Source: Prorocentrum cordatum
Taxonomy: Eukaryota > Sar > Dinophyceae > Prorocentrales > Prorocentraceae
Assembly: GCA_963575745.1 (NCBI GenBank)
Contig: CAUYUJ010020582.1
Coordinates: 37,501-101,500 of the forward strand
Reading direction: 5' to 3'
Length of the DNA: 64,000 nucleotides
The notes below the pieces were generated by a model that was not told where the DNA came from, did not search any database, and worked only from the letters and a program-made list of their open reading frames with translations. Shown one piece after another: positions 1 through 12,215 of the stretch (positions are counted from its first letter, which is position 1; each line of letters opens with the position of its first letter). The position numbers and the translations under genes are program-made.

Positions 1-21
1 ACTGCTCCCACTGATAACCTC

Positions 22-681
22 ATGGGACAACTGCCGCGCCCTTCATGGTACAACTCGCCATGCACAGATGCTGTCACACGTTCTGGCACAAAAGCTGGGG
101 CAACCTGCGGTCTGCGCGCATTCAGCCATCTCGCCGCGAAAGCTGCGTCACTGGTCGGCCTCCCGTGGCAGCCTGTCACCAAGCGCAATTTTGAAGCGAC
201 AGCGCTTGAAGCGCGACATGGGGACGTGGCAGCAAACATTGTCGAACCAGGCGGTTCCAACTACGATTTCGCTGCCCTTCTCGCCAATCTCTCACACTCC
301 AATGTCAAGTTGCTCCCACTGATCCGTGCCGACGAGCAGCTATCCCCGTTTGATTGTTATCTTCACCATCACGTGGACATGCCCTTTTCAGACCATGAAG
401 CCGAGGACGGTTCATGTGCGTGTTGTGGCTACCTCGTTCGGACGCCTGCCTATGGAGGCCACTGGATCGCTGTAGTTCCATGCGTCTCTGTGTCACCCAG
501 CGACTCTGTCGGTCCAATTCCGTTCGCCATGCTCTGCGACTCCATTCATCCAGCTCCCTTCGGTATACCTCGCGAAAGCGTCGTCGACATGCTTCTCATT
601 GCTACCGCTGAGAGTGTCCACGAGCACGCCCATAGGTTACGATCCGCCGTGTTCTACGTGGGCATTCGCCGCCCCAGTTAA
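22..681 (+). CDS. Hypothetical protein, possible papain-fold (Josephin-like) cysteine peptidase domain
   Basis: A 219-codon open frame with ordered, coding-like codon use, ending at TAA 679-681. The ATG at 22 is simply the first in frame, so the true start may lie outside the window. Visible motifs: Cys29 in ATCGLRAFSHLA, His147 in YGGHWIAVVP and Asp173 in FAMLCDSIHP. The order Cys, His-Trp, Asp matches the catalytic order of Josephin-type and other papain-fold cysteine peptidases, where the His-Trp pair begins a beta strand. The family assignment is inference from these short motifs only. No neighbour on the same strand helps with function. It could instead be a fragment of a mobile-element protein. 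Confidence 0.4.
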   Translation: MGQLPRPSWYNSPCTDAVTRSGTKAGATCGLRAFSHLAAKAASLVGLPWQPVTKRNFEATALEARHGDVAANIVEPGGSNYDFAALLANLSHSNVKLLPLIRADEQLSPFDCYLHHHVDMPFSDHEAEDGSCACCGYLVRTPAYGGHWIAVVPCVSVSPSDSVGPIPFAMLCDSIHPAPFGIPRESVVDMLLIATAESVHEHAHRLRSAVFYVGIRRPS

Positions 682-1709
682 GAGGCCGACGTACTTGGAT
701 CGCCGCCAGCTGCGATCCACCTGTGCAGACTGTACGTTTCATGAGGACGCAGCCGTATCCGTCGCCTGTTGCCACCGAGCCGCTTGGAAGAAACACTTCC
801 GCGGAGTGGTGTAGACTTGCCGACCTGTTGATTCAGAGAAGACCTTATTGATGCCCTGCTGGATGATCCCAGTGAGCATCGCTATCATAATGCCCACACC
901 ATCATTCCAGTGGTCCTCTATGTAGAGTTTCACTGCCACGGTTGGAAGGCGAGGGCCTCCTAGCTGTGGCATCGCGTCGATGCTGCGAACGATCGACAGA
1001 TGTTCCGCCCTCTCTGCGGCACGAGTGTCGAGAGAACGCCGAGAACCTTGCCGCCCACTAGGGAAAACTTGGCTTCCAGCCTTTGGCGCCTCGCGCGCGC
1101 GCTGCGCCCGGCAGGAGGAGAACATAGAGTGCGACGAAAGGGGGGAAGAGGAGATTGGGGAGGACTGGGAGCAGGAGGATGTGGAGGGTTTGAGGTAAAC
1201 GGGGGTGGACGAGCACGCGGATGAGGACCGTGGAGAAAGCAGATGACAGCGCAAACGCAGAGCTGAAAGGGACAACGCAGGAACAGACAATAGCTCATAA
1301 TCTGAAAGTGACGCCGGGTCCAGAGTAGGCCAGATTAGGCCCATGGCCAGGAGAAAAGCAGTGATATGGCTGCAACACAATCCCAATAAGGGGAAAAAAG
1401 AAAAGTCTGTGGTGGATATGCAGACCCCACGAAGAATGCTGTACGTAGGCTTCAGGGGATCTGGGCCTGACGTGGCCTCCAGATTACCGCCGCATGCGAG
1501 CGGGCAAATCCTGCCCCCCCGAGGTCAATTTTTAACATGCAAAGCTTGGCCGGGCCGCGTGACCGATGGACCAGGGGCTACCTGTAACATTTATTGCCCA
1601 GCAGCCTGGGGGGGGAATTCTTTAGATGTCCCTTGCTCCGAAGAAGTGTGCGTGGCAATCTAAACTGTCGCTGGCTTGGGCTGGCCGACCGGCCGGAGGA
1701 TTGATTACG
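682..1709. other. No gene recognised
   Basis: Unique-looking mixed sequence. ORFs on both strands here are arginine- or serine-rich and show no motif. Nothing else could be supported. Confidence 0.4.
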
Positions 1710-1859
1710 AGAAAGAGGAGGAGAAAGAGGAGGAGAAGAGGAGGAGGAGGCGGAGGAGGAGGAGGACGAGGAGGAGGAGGAGGAGGGCGAGGAGGAGGAG
1801 GAGGAGGATGAGGAGGAGGAGGAGAAGGAGGAGGAGGAGGAGGAGGGGGAGGAGGAAGA
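1710..1859. repeat. (GGA)n purine tract
   Basis: About 150 bp of GGA/GAG/GAA triplets with few interruptions. It gives low-complexity Arg/Glu/Gly ORFs in the three + frames and Pro/Leu/Ser ORFs on the other strand. Confidence 0.95.
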
Positions 1860-4601
1860 CGTGTTTGTTTACCGACGGCGGAACAGGGGCATCCACAACT
1901 TTTTTGCACATCTTGTCTCAGCGATCTCTGAGGTTCCAGAACCCTCCGGTTCGTGCGGCCTTTTGCGTTATTGTGAATTTGCTTGCATTGTATTTCACTT
2001 TCCGACGGATGTGCATGGCTCCGCAAACGGCACTGAGCTGGTGATCATTGCTCAATTTTGCCTTCAGTTCTATTGCATCGTATTGCCTTACCGTTCATTT
2101 GCTTTGCAAGCATTTCCTTTCAATGCTTCTCGCTGCATGGCGCTCGCATCTGCTTTCCATGGTACTGCATTGCATTGCAGCACCAGTCTGGGCACTCCAT
2201 TATCTTCACATCTTTATTTGGTTCGCATTGCATTGTATGGGCGTGCCATTGTCGGTAATTGATCTCTGCGTGGCCCTTGCTTTTCGACGCTTTGTCGTAC
2301 TTCATGTTCAAGCCATTTGTGGGGACCTACTTCAGAGGCTCTGTGAAGTTGTCACGGCCTGGGGCTTGCTAGACCCTAAGCGCGCGCGAAGCGCGCGCGT
2401 GGTTCTAGTATATATATGTATATATATATATATATAAGTTCCCAGACATTTGGCTATGCGCGTGGAAATAGAGTTTATCTGCAACTGGGTAGTTCCTGTC
2501 GCGTTCGCTTGGAAATCATCAGGTGTCTAGCTGCTGTATTTTTCAGAAGTATTTGGGCAACTGACTTTCGGTTAAAACGAATCAACTACTTCTTCTAGTT
2601 TTCAAGCTGATCTTCCATGGAGCTTACTATCCGCATGAACAGCATTGTTATGTGTGTAAAAAGCTCTACGAGGTCCCCGGCGGTGACCTGGTTGACGGTT
2701 CACCGCTGGTACCCAGTTGTAATGATGACCTACTTGTTTTCTTCTGTTACTCTTCCTGGGACTCGTTGTCCTTCCTTTGCTCACTTTCCCTCCGCATTGT
2801 CCTGTTTCTGCGTGTGCGTGGCACGAGACGCGGCCGCTGGCCTCGCGATCTGTGCGAGGGGCAAATATGCAACGTCGTTGCCAACGCACGACCATCTACA
2901 AATGGTCCGTACCGTAGCATCAATCCCAGTTCACGTAGTTTCCACATACTGTTGCGATTCCTGACCATTTATTTCTCCAGCAGGGCAGGTTTTCCAAGAG
3001 CCCCGGCGCCTATGGAGGGGCCATGGCCCACGACAAAGGACAGCGACGTGCGAAGGTGGGCCCAGCTGCCCCGCCCCGACGGCGCGGCCTCGTCGCCACT
3101 GCCGCTGCACGGATCGTTTCGTCTCTTTAGGCCAATCAATCGTCAGAGCGTGTCGCCCCAACCCAGACCTCTGGCCCCCGGTCCCAGTCCCAGCCCTCTT
3201 GCCCTGGACCCGGTCTCCCTCCCAGCTCCTGCCCGTCCTCTTCCCCCCGTCCTTCGCTGTCCTGATCGTGCGAGAGCGAGGGCACGCGTGCCACCTGTTG
3301 CTGTCGTCCAGCGGGGTGGCTCGTGTCTCCTGAAAGTGATGCCCGGTTGTTGCCGTTCGCGCAGGAGCCCCATCCCAGGGTCCCTGAGACTGATGCGTCC
3401 AAGGGCCCTGACTTGCACCATTTCGGAGCCATCACGCGGGTCGTCGTGTTTCCTTTTTTCCTTGCCGCGTGTATTTCGTGGATGGGGCTGTGCTCCTGAT
3501 CGTTGCCGACGTCTGCACTGACAGAGCGGATGTGGACTGCGACGTCGGGGCCCAGTCGCGACGGTGTCGGATAATTTCCCAACGATCGTCTTCAGCGGGT
3601 GGCCGGCGGGACAAAGCTTTCGCTTCCCAGGTTGCACAGGTGGCTGCCTGACTGCAGCGCAGTCAGTGGTTTGTGGGGGAACGAGGAGGAAGGAGGGATG
3701 GACGGAGATTCAAGGGGCCTCTGAAGGGTCCAGGGCGCGTTCGGGGGGGCTCTGTCGGAGTTTTCGGCGGAGCTGGCGGGGAGGAGGGAGGAGGCAGCAG
3801 GCAACCATCAGCGAAGAAAAACCGTCCCAGAGCTTCTCAGATCCTTCCACAACGCGCGGGCCCCCCACACGCCCCTCGAGGCTCGAGCAGTGGCGGGCGG
3901 GCCTGGCCAGGCCAGCCTGGGCGGGCGTGCCGGCCCAGCCGAGCCCTGAGGTTGGCTGCGCGTAAGAGCGACCCTTCGCCGCAGTGACCCTCGCTGCGCG
4001 GCTTTCAGGGGGGCGCGGGGGGCCAGACCCAAGCGCGTGGCTGGGCACGGCCGCATCGCGTGCTCGGCAAGCGACGGTTGATCTGTGGCCCTACTGCTGC
4101 TCCCCAGCCTTGCACCCAGAAGCCAGACTTTTATCCATGTCGCCATTCTGGTCCCTATTCGGGCTTGGACGTGAGCAGGGGCAGGGGTAAAACGTCGATC
4201 GTTTACATGCAGCGATCGGCAGGCTGCGCAGCGGTGTCCATCTTGCCCAGGGCTATTCCTGCGTGCAGCCGATGAGGGGATGTATGCTGCGAGGCACGCT
4301 TGCCCTCACGCTCGCTCAGGATCGACCCCCCTGCACGTACGCCTTTCGTGCAAACAGTCTTGAGCGCTCGAGTCTAAACTTTGGGTCCTGAGCCGATGAA
4401 GGGCGGCAAGCGCAGCGCGGTTCTTGGGCCCCGAGTTCGCGATTCCGAGGTCACCACGCGGTCTGTCACCACACGGTTCTCCGTTTCGATCCGACCGGTC
4501 CGATGCGATGTCGGTCCTGCCTGGCCCGCTCTGAGGTGCTCTTTTCCGGCATTCCGACGACGCGACTGCAGAGGCAACAGGGGAGCAGCATAGCGATCGG
4601 T
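1860..4601. other. No gene recognised; short TA tract and TGCAT-rich patch
   Basis: Contains an AT dinucleotide run at 2409-2437 and a patch at about 2050-2260 rich in TGCATTGCA-like words, resembling patches near 40800-40970 and 46800-46990. From 3000 to 4600 the DNA is GC-rich. The longest ORF here (289 codons from 2652) is Pro/Arg/Ser-rich without domain signature. Confidence 0.4.
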
Positions 4602-4682
4602 AGGAGGAGGAGGAGGAGGAGGAGGAGGAGGAGGAGGAGGAGGAGGAGGAGGAGGAGGAGGAGGAGGAGGAGGAGGAGGAGG
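4602..4682. repeat. (GGA)n microsatellite
   Basis: Twenty-seven nearly perfect GGA triplets. Confidence 0.97.
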
Positions 4683-4892
4683 CAGCACAGCGAAGGGGAG
4701 GGGGGCGGTGGCTCTCCGCGCGGATCTCTTGGCTCGGCGCTGGGCCCCACTGGCGCGGTGGCCTCCCGGCGCGGCCGCTGGCGCGCTCCGCGCGCTCGGG
4801 AGGGGGCGGCGAGCGCGGATCCGAGGAACTCGCGCGGAGCGGCGAGAGCGTCAGTGTTTTGCTGTCTTTCTTCCTCTCTGCGACAGTGGGAG

Positions 4893-5052
4893 GGCACCAA
4901 CTATACACCAACACCGATCCTGGCCCAGGATCACCCTGGGCCCAGGATCGGTGTATATGGCTTCTTGCGCAGGGCAGGAGGGCGTATACACCGATCCTGG
5001 GCCCAGGGGGGTGATCCTGGGCCAGGATCGGTGTTGGTGTATAGTTGGTGCC
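4893..5052. mobile_element. 160-bp long-inverted-repeat (MITE/foldback-like) element
   Basis: The left arm begins GGCACCAACTATACACCAAC at 4893 and the right arm ends with its exact reverse complement at 5052. The arms are about 65 bp, nearly identical, and differ mainly by a short C-run indel. They enclose a loop of about 25 bp around 4960-4983. Each arm also holds smaller palindromes of the type CCGATCCTGG..CCAGGATCGG, so several nested hairpins can form. No ORF of its own. No clear target-site duplication could be seen. Confidence 0.8.
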
Positions 5053-5219
5053 TTCCTAAGTGGCCCGTCACACAGGAGGCCTCCAGACAGGGACGGGGAG
5101 GTGGACGGAAGTGCCTCCCGAAGGACTGGCGGCTCAGGGGCATGGACCGGGCGAGTTTGGGAGCGGTGGGGGGGGGCGTCCCGCTCGGCGCCAGGTCACA
5201 CAAGAAGGACCGCTCGCAC

Positions 5220-5286
5220 AAGGAGCCCAAGGAGCCCAAGGAGCCCAAGGAGCCCAAGGAGCCCAAGCAGCCCAAGGAGCCCAAGG
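5220..5286. repeat. 9-bp tandem repeat GGAGCCCAA
   Basis: Seven to eight copies of GGAGCCCAA, one carrying A-to-C giving AGCAGCCC. In one frame it reads KEPKEPKEP, but no surrounding coding features support translation. Confidence 0.95.
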
Positions 5287-6384
5287 ATAGGGACACAAGG
5301 AGCTCGAGCATCGCGGAGGTTCCGCTGCCGCCCCCCTCTCGCCCGCCCCGTCTTGTCCCTGTTCCGCCGCGGCCGGGCAGGCCCTCGGCCCAGCGGGGGC
5401 CCCCGGCGAGGAGAGGGAGGACCTGGAGGCAGCGTGGAGGGCGAGGGCGAGTGAGACGGGAGCGGTTGGGCGAAAGGCGCAAGGAGGCAGCGATGACTGA
5501 CCAAGAGGTAGCGAGGAGTAGGAGGAGGAGGAGGAGGAGGAGGAGGAGGAGGAGGACGGCAGTCAAGCGAAGAGGTTCGGACGTGCCAGCTTCGATTGCG
5601 CGAACAGCAGCACCGCGTTCCGCGCTTCTCGCGGCACGCAACCCCCCTCACTCCGACTTGAAGTAGCTGCAGGAGGAATGTTTGCAGCCGCAGCCGTAGT
5701 TTTAGCAGCAATCTCAGTCGTGAATATGCTTGGAGTACGCATCAGATGGCGAGGGTCGTAGCGCCATCAGTGGCAGCAGGACTTGCAGCATCAGCGTCAG
5801 TGGCAGCAAGAGTAGTAGAAAGTCTTTGCCATGGTGGTGATGCGTACGGGTTGTTCTTGGTATAGTGATGATAATCAGGAGCAGGAGGTGGGAGGAGGAG
5901 CACAACCGCGTTGCCCCCACGTTCGCTTCCGCTGTACTTTAAGTTGCCGAAGCGTAGTCGATGCGCCCTCACGTCTGGAGCATGCCAGGTTTGTTGGGGG
6001 GCGGAAGGCGGGTAGGTCCCAGCGCGGCATTACTCTGGAGTTGCCACCGACAGCATTCGAAGTAGAGTCCATAGCGTTAGATGAGGCGCCCCAGGAAGCA
6101 GCCTATTGATTTAGTACATAAGCAGCCGAAGTTTGAGGCTGAAGACACGAGCGCCCGCTAGAGGACTGCGCGCTCTCCGCAGCTGTCTGCCGGCACTTTC
6201 GTCCCCCCGTGGAGAAGCAGCGTTTGGCACCATGGGCGCCTGCGCCGCTTCCCCGCGATCCACGGAGCGCCCAGAACGCGCCGATGCCTCGCCGTCTTCC
6301 AGGACGGCTGTCAGCCGCCGTTGTCACCGTCGTCGTTCTCCTCTCTCCTCCCATCCCTCTGATCCTGGGGCTGTTCCGTTTCGC
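5287..6384. other. No gene recognised; short GGA tract
   Basis: Includes a GGA run at 5519-5556. The sequence is otherwise mixed and no protein motif was recognised on either strand. Confidence 0.4.
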
Positions 6385-6510
6385 CAGCAGTCGGCTTCGC
6401 CCGGTCGTCGGTTCCGCCAGGGTCGGTTTCGCCAGGGTCGGCTTCGCCGGCTGTGGGGTTAGCCAGCGGTCGGCTTCGCCCGCGGTCGGTTTCGCCTTGT
6501 CGATTGGAGA
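6385..6510. repeat. Degenerate short tandem repeat, GGTCGGTTTCGCC type
   Basis: Five to seven degenerate units of 15-20 bp around the words CGGTCGGTTTCGCCAGG and CGGCTTCGCCCG. Confidence 0.75.
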
Positions 6511-6557
6511 GGCCTGACGGCCGGTGCCGCCGACCCTGATCGAAAGGGCTAGGAGTG

Positions 6558-7240
6558 GGGGGAGGAAGCGGAGGAGGAGGAGGAGGATGAGGAGGAGGAG
6601 GAGGAGGAGGAGGAGCAGGAGGAGGAGGAGGAGGAGGAGGAGGAGGAGGAGGAGGAGGAGGAGGAGGAGGAGGAGAGGAGGAGGAGGAGGAGCAGGAGGA
6701 GCAGGAGGAGGAGGAGGAGGAGGAGGAGGGAGGAGGAGGAGGAGGAGGAGGAGGAGGAGGAGGAGGAGGAGGAGGGAGGAGGAGGAGGAGGAGGAGGAGG
6801 AGGAGGAGGAGGAGGAGGAGGAGGAGGAAGTGCATCCTTTGTGTGCCCGCTCGAAGAAAGTGCGCCCCGGGAGTGTGATATTCTGACTTGGGACGTGCTC
6901 CCGGAAGAGGAAGAAGTGCATCTCGGGCGTGCCCGCTCGAGGAAAATGCGCCCTAGGGGGGTGGTATTTTGACTCGGGGCCCGCTCCCGGGACGCCTCTG
7001 CGGGAGGTGGGAGGAGGAGGAGGAGGAGGAGGAGGAGGAGGAGGAGGAGGAGGAGGAGGAGGAGGAGGAGGAGAGGAGGAGGAGGAGGAGGAGGAGGAGG
7101 AGGAGGAGAGGAGGAGGAGAGGAGGAGGAGGAGGAGGAGGAGGAGGAGGAGGAGGAGAGGAGGAGGAAAAGGAGGAGAGGAGCAGGAGGAGGAGGAGAAG
7201 GAGGAAAAGGAGGAGGAGGACCAGGAGGAGGAGGAAGTGC
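6558..7240. repeat. GGA tracts interleaved with three copies of an 85-bp unit
   Basis: Two GGA/GAG blocks (about 6558-6829 and 7010-7232). Copies of a unit that begins GAAGTGCATC and contains CGCTCGA.GAAA.TGCGCCC start near 6828, 6914 and 7230. The unit always follows a GGA run, so block and spacer appear to have been duplicated together. Confidence 0.85.
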
Positions 7241-7729
7241 ATCCCGTGCGTGCCCGCTCGACGAAGGTGCGCCCCGGCGGGTCGTATCTGCCCCGGCCCC
7301 CCCCCCCCTCCCCCCCCCTCCCCCCTCCCTGCGGGGAAGGGATCAAAGGGAAAGGGCTTCCCTTCGACTCCACTACGACGTCGTTTAATTTCGCTTTGGA
7401 TAGCGCGCTTGAGGAGGAGAGCCCTGGGAGGGGGAGAACGGAGATGACGGAGACGACGAGTCGAACAGAAAAGCCCCTCACACACGCCGACAGGGTCGGC
7501 GGATTTCGCCTACGAGGATCTCAGGGTGGCCCAAGATGTCCAGAATACGGTATGAGTGGACCTGAAGACGGACCAAGAAAACTCCTACATTGCCCCAGAG
7601 TCTCCAAGGACGCCTCACAAGCGGCCCAATAGAGCTTCCAAGAAGCTCCATGAGAAGCACAACTCAATGCTATTCGTTTGGGTTTTGATTGGTTTTGCAA
7701 TTACCGCAGTTCGTGTTTTTCCATAGCTT

Positions 7730-8060
7730 CGACGGCCGCACAACGGGCTCCCAAGGTCGCCCCAAGACGGTCCAAACGGGTACCATGCTAGCCCCCACCT
7801 GGGCCCAAGATTGCCGAAGAGGCGAGGGCCCCCGCGCGGCCTTAGAGGGGCCCGTGACTGCTCCAAGACATCCCCAAGACACTCCCAAGCTGGCTCGAGG
7901 GGCCCCCGACGGGCCAAGAGGGCCCCAAGCTAGCCCCAACGGCCCAAGAGGGCATCACTTGGCCCCGAAGACGGCGCAAGACCGCCACAAGACCCCGCTT
8001 GGAGCCCCCCAGACGGCCTGAAGATTCTCCAACACATCCTCCCGACACACCAAGGGACGG
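7730..8060 (-). repeat. Array of the CCAAGACGG/CCAAGAGGG repeat family
   Basis: Degenerate array of CCAAGACGGCCCAAGAGGGC-like units of about 10-11 bp (two per 21-nt period). It is the reverse complement of the GGCCGTCTTGG arrays found at 31.8-51.5 kb, so it is the same family in the opposite orientation. Confidence 0.85.
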
Positions 8061-8577
8061 TCAAGACGGCCCCAAAGCCGCGTTAAAAGAGGCCCGATAC
8101 CGCCCCCTGAGAGCTCCAGCAGCGCCGCGTGAGCCTCCAAGGGAGGCAGGCTTCTGCCTTCTCCTCCTCCGCCCACGTCCACGTCGCTCCTTCCTGTGCC
8201 GTCACTGATGTTGCAGCTTCTAGTATGTCTCTCAGCCTTCAGACGCAGTATATACAAGTTTAGCCCATGCAACATAATATTCGAGTTTCCGCAATCGTCT
8301 TCGTTCATTTAGCGATTAGCGTGGGATTCCATTGTTCGCCGTCCATTGTTTAGGCGCTGTCCCAGTTTGCGCCAGAACCTGAGCGCGTCAATCACGCGCG
8401 AGAGGAGGAGGAGAAGGAGGAGGAGGAGGAGGATGAGGAAGAGGGAGAAGGAAGCTGACGAGGAGGAGGGTGAGGAGGAGGAGGAGGAGGAGGAGGAGGA
8501 GGAGGAGGAGGGGAATAAAGAGAAGGAGAAACAGGATGCGGAGGATGAGGCGGCGGTGGAGGCTCACAAGAGCGAAC
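8061..8577. repeat. Mixed sequence with a GGA tract
   Basis: GGA/GAG tract at about 8400-8512. The rest shows no gene. Confidence 0.7.
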
Positions 8578-10430
8578 GGTGACGTAAAAAGTTCGTAACA
8601 CCGTGGCTCTCAAGAGCGAATGATGACGTAGAAAGCTCTTAACACCAAGGCTTCCAAGTGCGAACGGTGACGTAAAAGACCCCTAGAACCACGGCTTCCA
8701 ATAGCACACGGTCCCATGGACCATCCCGCGCAAGTTCCTGAAGCGCTCTATCCTCTTCCGTGCAGGCCCTGGTCTAAAGGCCTTCCCCCCCAAGAGGCCA
8801 GCAAATATTGCCCAAGAGGCGTGCAGAACGGCCCAAGATCACCCCACCACGGCCCAAGAGAGGTCCAAGACGGCTCCAAAACGGCTGCTCAAGACCGTCC
8901 AAGGTGGCCTCAAGACGGTCCAAGATGGCCCCGAGACGCCTGCAAGAGGCTTCCCAAGAGGGCACCAGGAGGCAACATGCATTGATTGTTCGATTGTTTT
9001 CGATGCTGTTTCGGGTGCTTCCTTCTGGGGTCAAGAACGGCCCAACACTGCCCCACAGGCTCCAACTATTGCCCCAAGACGGACCTGGAGGCCCAGGCCC
9101 CCCAAAAGGCCCGAACACTATCCAAGAGGGCCCCAAGGCAGCCCAAACGGGCCCCAAGACTGCCCAAGAGGGCCCCAAGACGGCCCCAAGGGAGCCCCAA
9201 GAGGAGCCAACGAGGCTCCCAAGAAGGCCCCAAGAGGGCCCCATAAGAGCCCCAAGACGGTCAAAGGCCTCCAGCACGCCCCAAGACGGCCCCAAAGGAC
9301 CCAAAGACGGCCCAAGAGGGTCCCAAAACGGTCCAAGAAGCCCCAGAGTCGCCAAGTAACACCATGGCTCCCAACAGCGAGCGTTGACGCAACAAGCTCT
9401 GAACACCAAGGCTCCCCAGAGCGCGGTGACGTAAAAAGCTCTTAGCATTATGGCTCCAAATATCGAGTGGCAACGTAGTAGTCTCTGAACTTCAGGGCTC
9501 TCGACAGAATGCGGTGACGTAACAACCTCTCAACACCAAGGCACCCACGAGCCAGGGGTGCCATGAGCCATATCGGGCAAGTTCCTGAAGCGCTCTTCTG
9601 TTTCCGTGTCGCCCCAGGTCTAAGTGTGCGCCTTCCCTTCAAGACCGCCCCAGAGGCGCCCAAGACGATGGAAGAGGTGCCCAAGACTGCCCAATATACC
9701 CTCAAGAGGGACCCTAGAGGGCTCCAAGCCTGCCCAAGAGCGCTACAAACGATCCAAGGCCGCCAAGAAGCTTCCCAAGGGGGCCCCAAGCAGCAACAGT
9801 CATTGATTGTTCGATGGTTTTTGATGGCTGTTTGGCTTCTCGCTTTTACGGGCCAGGAACAGCCCAACACAGCCCACGAAGCTCCAAAGTTCGTTGGACC
9901 CGAAAAGTGTTCAAGAGGCCCCCGTGACTGCCCAAATACTGCCCAAGAAACGTCCAGGACGGCCCAAGATACCCCCAAGACGGCCCAAGAGAGGTCCAAC
10001 ACGGCTCCAAGATGGTTCAAGCGTGCCCCAAGAGACCCCAAGACCGTCTATGACCGTTCCAAGATGACCGAAGATGACCTCAAGACGGTCCAAGAGGGCC
10101 CCGAGACGCCCCACGAGGCTTGCAGGAGGCTTCCCAAGAGGGCCCCATTATGCAACATTCATTGACTTTTCGATCGTTTTCGATATCTTTTCGGGTTTCG
10201 CCGTTGGGGTCAAGAACGGCCCAACACGGCTCAAGAGGCTCCAAAGATCGTCCCAAGACGGCCCAAGAGGCCCCCCAAAGGGTCTGACAACGGTTTCAAG
10301 AGGGCCCCAAGGCGGCCCAAGAATGCCCAAGAGGGCCCGAAAACTGCCCCACGAGAGCACCAAGCGGACCCCAAAAGGCTCTCAGGAGGGCCCCAAGCGG
10401 CCCCCACCTCGATTGCACGGAGGCGGTCAT
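8578..10430 (-). repeat. Higher-order copies of the CCAAGACGG family
   Basis: Three modules recur in order: (1) 45-50-bp units with GTGACGTAAAAAGCTCTTAA and AACACCAAGGCT (about 8578-8715 and 9355-9565); (2) a single-copy-like segment with AAGTTCCTGAAGCGCTCT (8737 and 9579); (3) CCAAGACGG arrays broken by a segment with CATTGATTGTTCGAT (about 8978, 9799 and 10158). The long Pro/Lys/Arg ORFs here are products of the repeat. Confidence 0.85.
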
Positions 10431-10504
10431 TGTACCAAGGGTCAACGTGTGTTACTTAACAGCGAAGACTGATAGGTTTCTAGTGGGCTCAAAAGAGAGC
10501 ATCT

Positions 10505-10795
10505 TGACTCCCCAGGGGGGTCTGGGCGGATGCCACGGAGAATCCGGGGACTCCCCGGGACTCCCCAGGGGGGTCTGGGCGGGTGCCAGGGAGGATCCGG
10601 GGACTCCCCAGAACACCATTCCCAGGCCACATTTTGAATGCCCGGAGCCAACTGTAGGCCACTTCGTGTTCTTCGTGTTGCCAGAACACCATTCCTGTAC
10701 CATATTTTTATTGCCCGGAGCCAACTGTGGGCCACTTCGTGATCTTCGTGTTCCCAGAACACCAGTCCTGTTCCATATTTTGAATGCCCGAGCTG
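10505..10795. repeat. Two small tandem repeats (about 54 bp x2 and 72 bp x3)
   Basis: First unit: GACTCCCCAGGGGGGTCTGG followed by an imperfect tail, twice. Second unit: CCAGAACACCATTCCTGT, then a variable centre, then GCCCGGAGCCAACTGTGGGC, three times with the last one truncated. Confidence 0.85.
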
Positions 10796-11770
10796 AGGCA
10801 GGTTGAGGCCGAGGCAGGCTGAGGCCGAGGCAGGCTGAGGCTGAGGTTGAGGCAAGCCGAGGCAGGCTGAGGCTGAGGCTGAGGCAGGCTGAGGCTGAGG
10901 CTGAGGCTGAGGCTGAGGCAGGCTGAGGCTGAGGCCGAGGCAGGCTGAGACTGAGGCTGAGGCAGGCTGAGGCTAAGGCAGGCTGAGACTGAGGCTGGGG
11001 CAGGCTGAGGCTGAGGCTGAGGCTGATGCAGGCTGAGGCTGAGAGGCTGACGCTGAGGCTGAGGCAGGCTGAGGCTGAGGCTGAGGCCGAGGCAGGCTGA
11101 GGCTGAGGCTGAGGCAAGCCGAGGCAGGCTGAGGCTGAGGCTGAAGCTGAGCTGATGCAGGCTGAGGCTGAGGCAGGCTAAGGCTGAGGCTGAGGCAGGC
11201 TGAGGCTGAGGCTGAGGCTGAGGCAGGCTGAGGCTGAGGCCGAGGCAAGCCGAGGCAGGCTGAGGCTGAGGCTGAGGCTGATGCTGAGGCAGGGTGAGGC
11301 TGAGACAGGCTGAGGCTGAGGCTGAGGCTGAGGCAGGCTGAGGCTGAGGCAGGCTGAGGCTGACGCCGAGGCAGGCTCAGGCCGAGACAGGCTGAGGCTG
11401 AGACTGAGGCTGAGGCTGAGGATGAGGCCGAGGCAGGCCGAAGCTGAGACAAGGCGAGGCTGAATTTTCTTGGGGGGAAGGGGGGGGGAGGAGGGGGGGC
11501 TGAGGCAGGCTGAGGTGAGGCAGCTGAGGCGAGGCAGGCTGTGGCTGAGGACTGGCCGAAGGCAGGCTGAGGCTGAGGCCGAGGCTGAAGGCTGAGGCTG
11601 AGGCTGAGGCTGAAGCAGGCTGAGGCTGAGGCAGAGGCAGGCTGAGGCTGCGGCTGAGGCAGGCTGATGCTGAGGCAGGCTGAGGCTGAGGCTGCGGCTG
11701 AGGCAGGCTGAGGCTGAGGTCGAGCAGGTGAGGCTGCGGCTGAGGGTTGCGAGGCGGGCTGAGCTGAGGC
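10795..11770. repeat. GGCTGA hexamer minisatellite
   Basis: About 975 bp of GAGGCTGAGGCTGAGGCAGG units. The hexamer GGCTGA is mixed with GGCAGGCTGA and GGCCGA variants and a G-rich interruption at about 11463-11500. Decay increases after 11500. Confidence 0.97.
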
Positions 11771-11799
11771 GAAACTAGGATCCCTGAGGATCAGTAGGA

Positions 11800-12215
<416 letters not shown>

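Noticed and set aside
2409-2437. TATA-box promoter in the TA tracts (also 12645-12668, 12761-12779)
   Set aside because: Simple dinucleotide repeats with no gene start nearby.
6103-7485. 460-codon minus-strand ORF and similar long ORFs of Pro, Ser, Leu, Glu or Arg runs
   Set aside because: They are translations of GGA/CTC triplet tracts, open in all frames, with no conserved residues.
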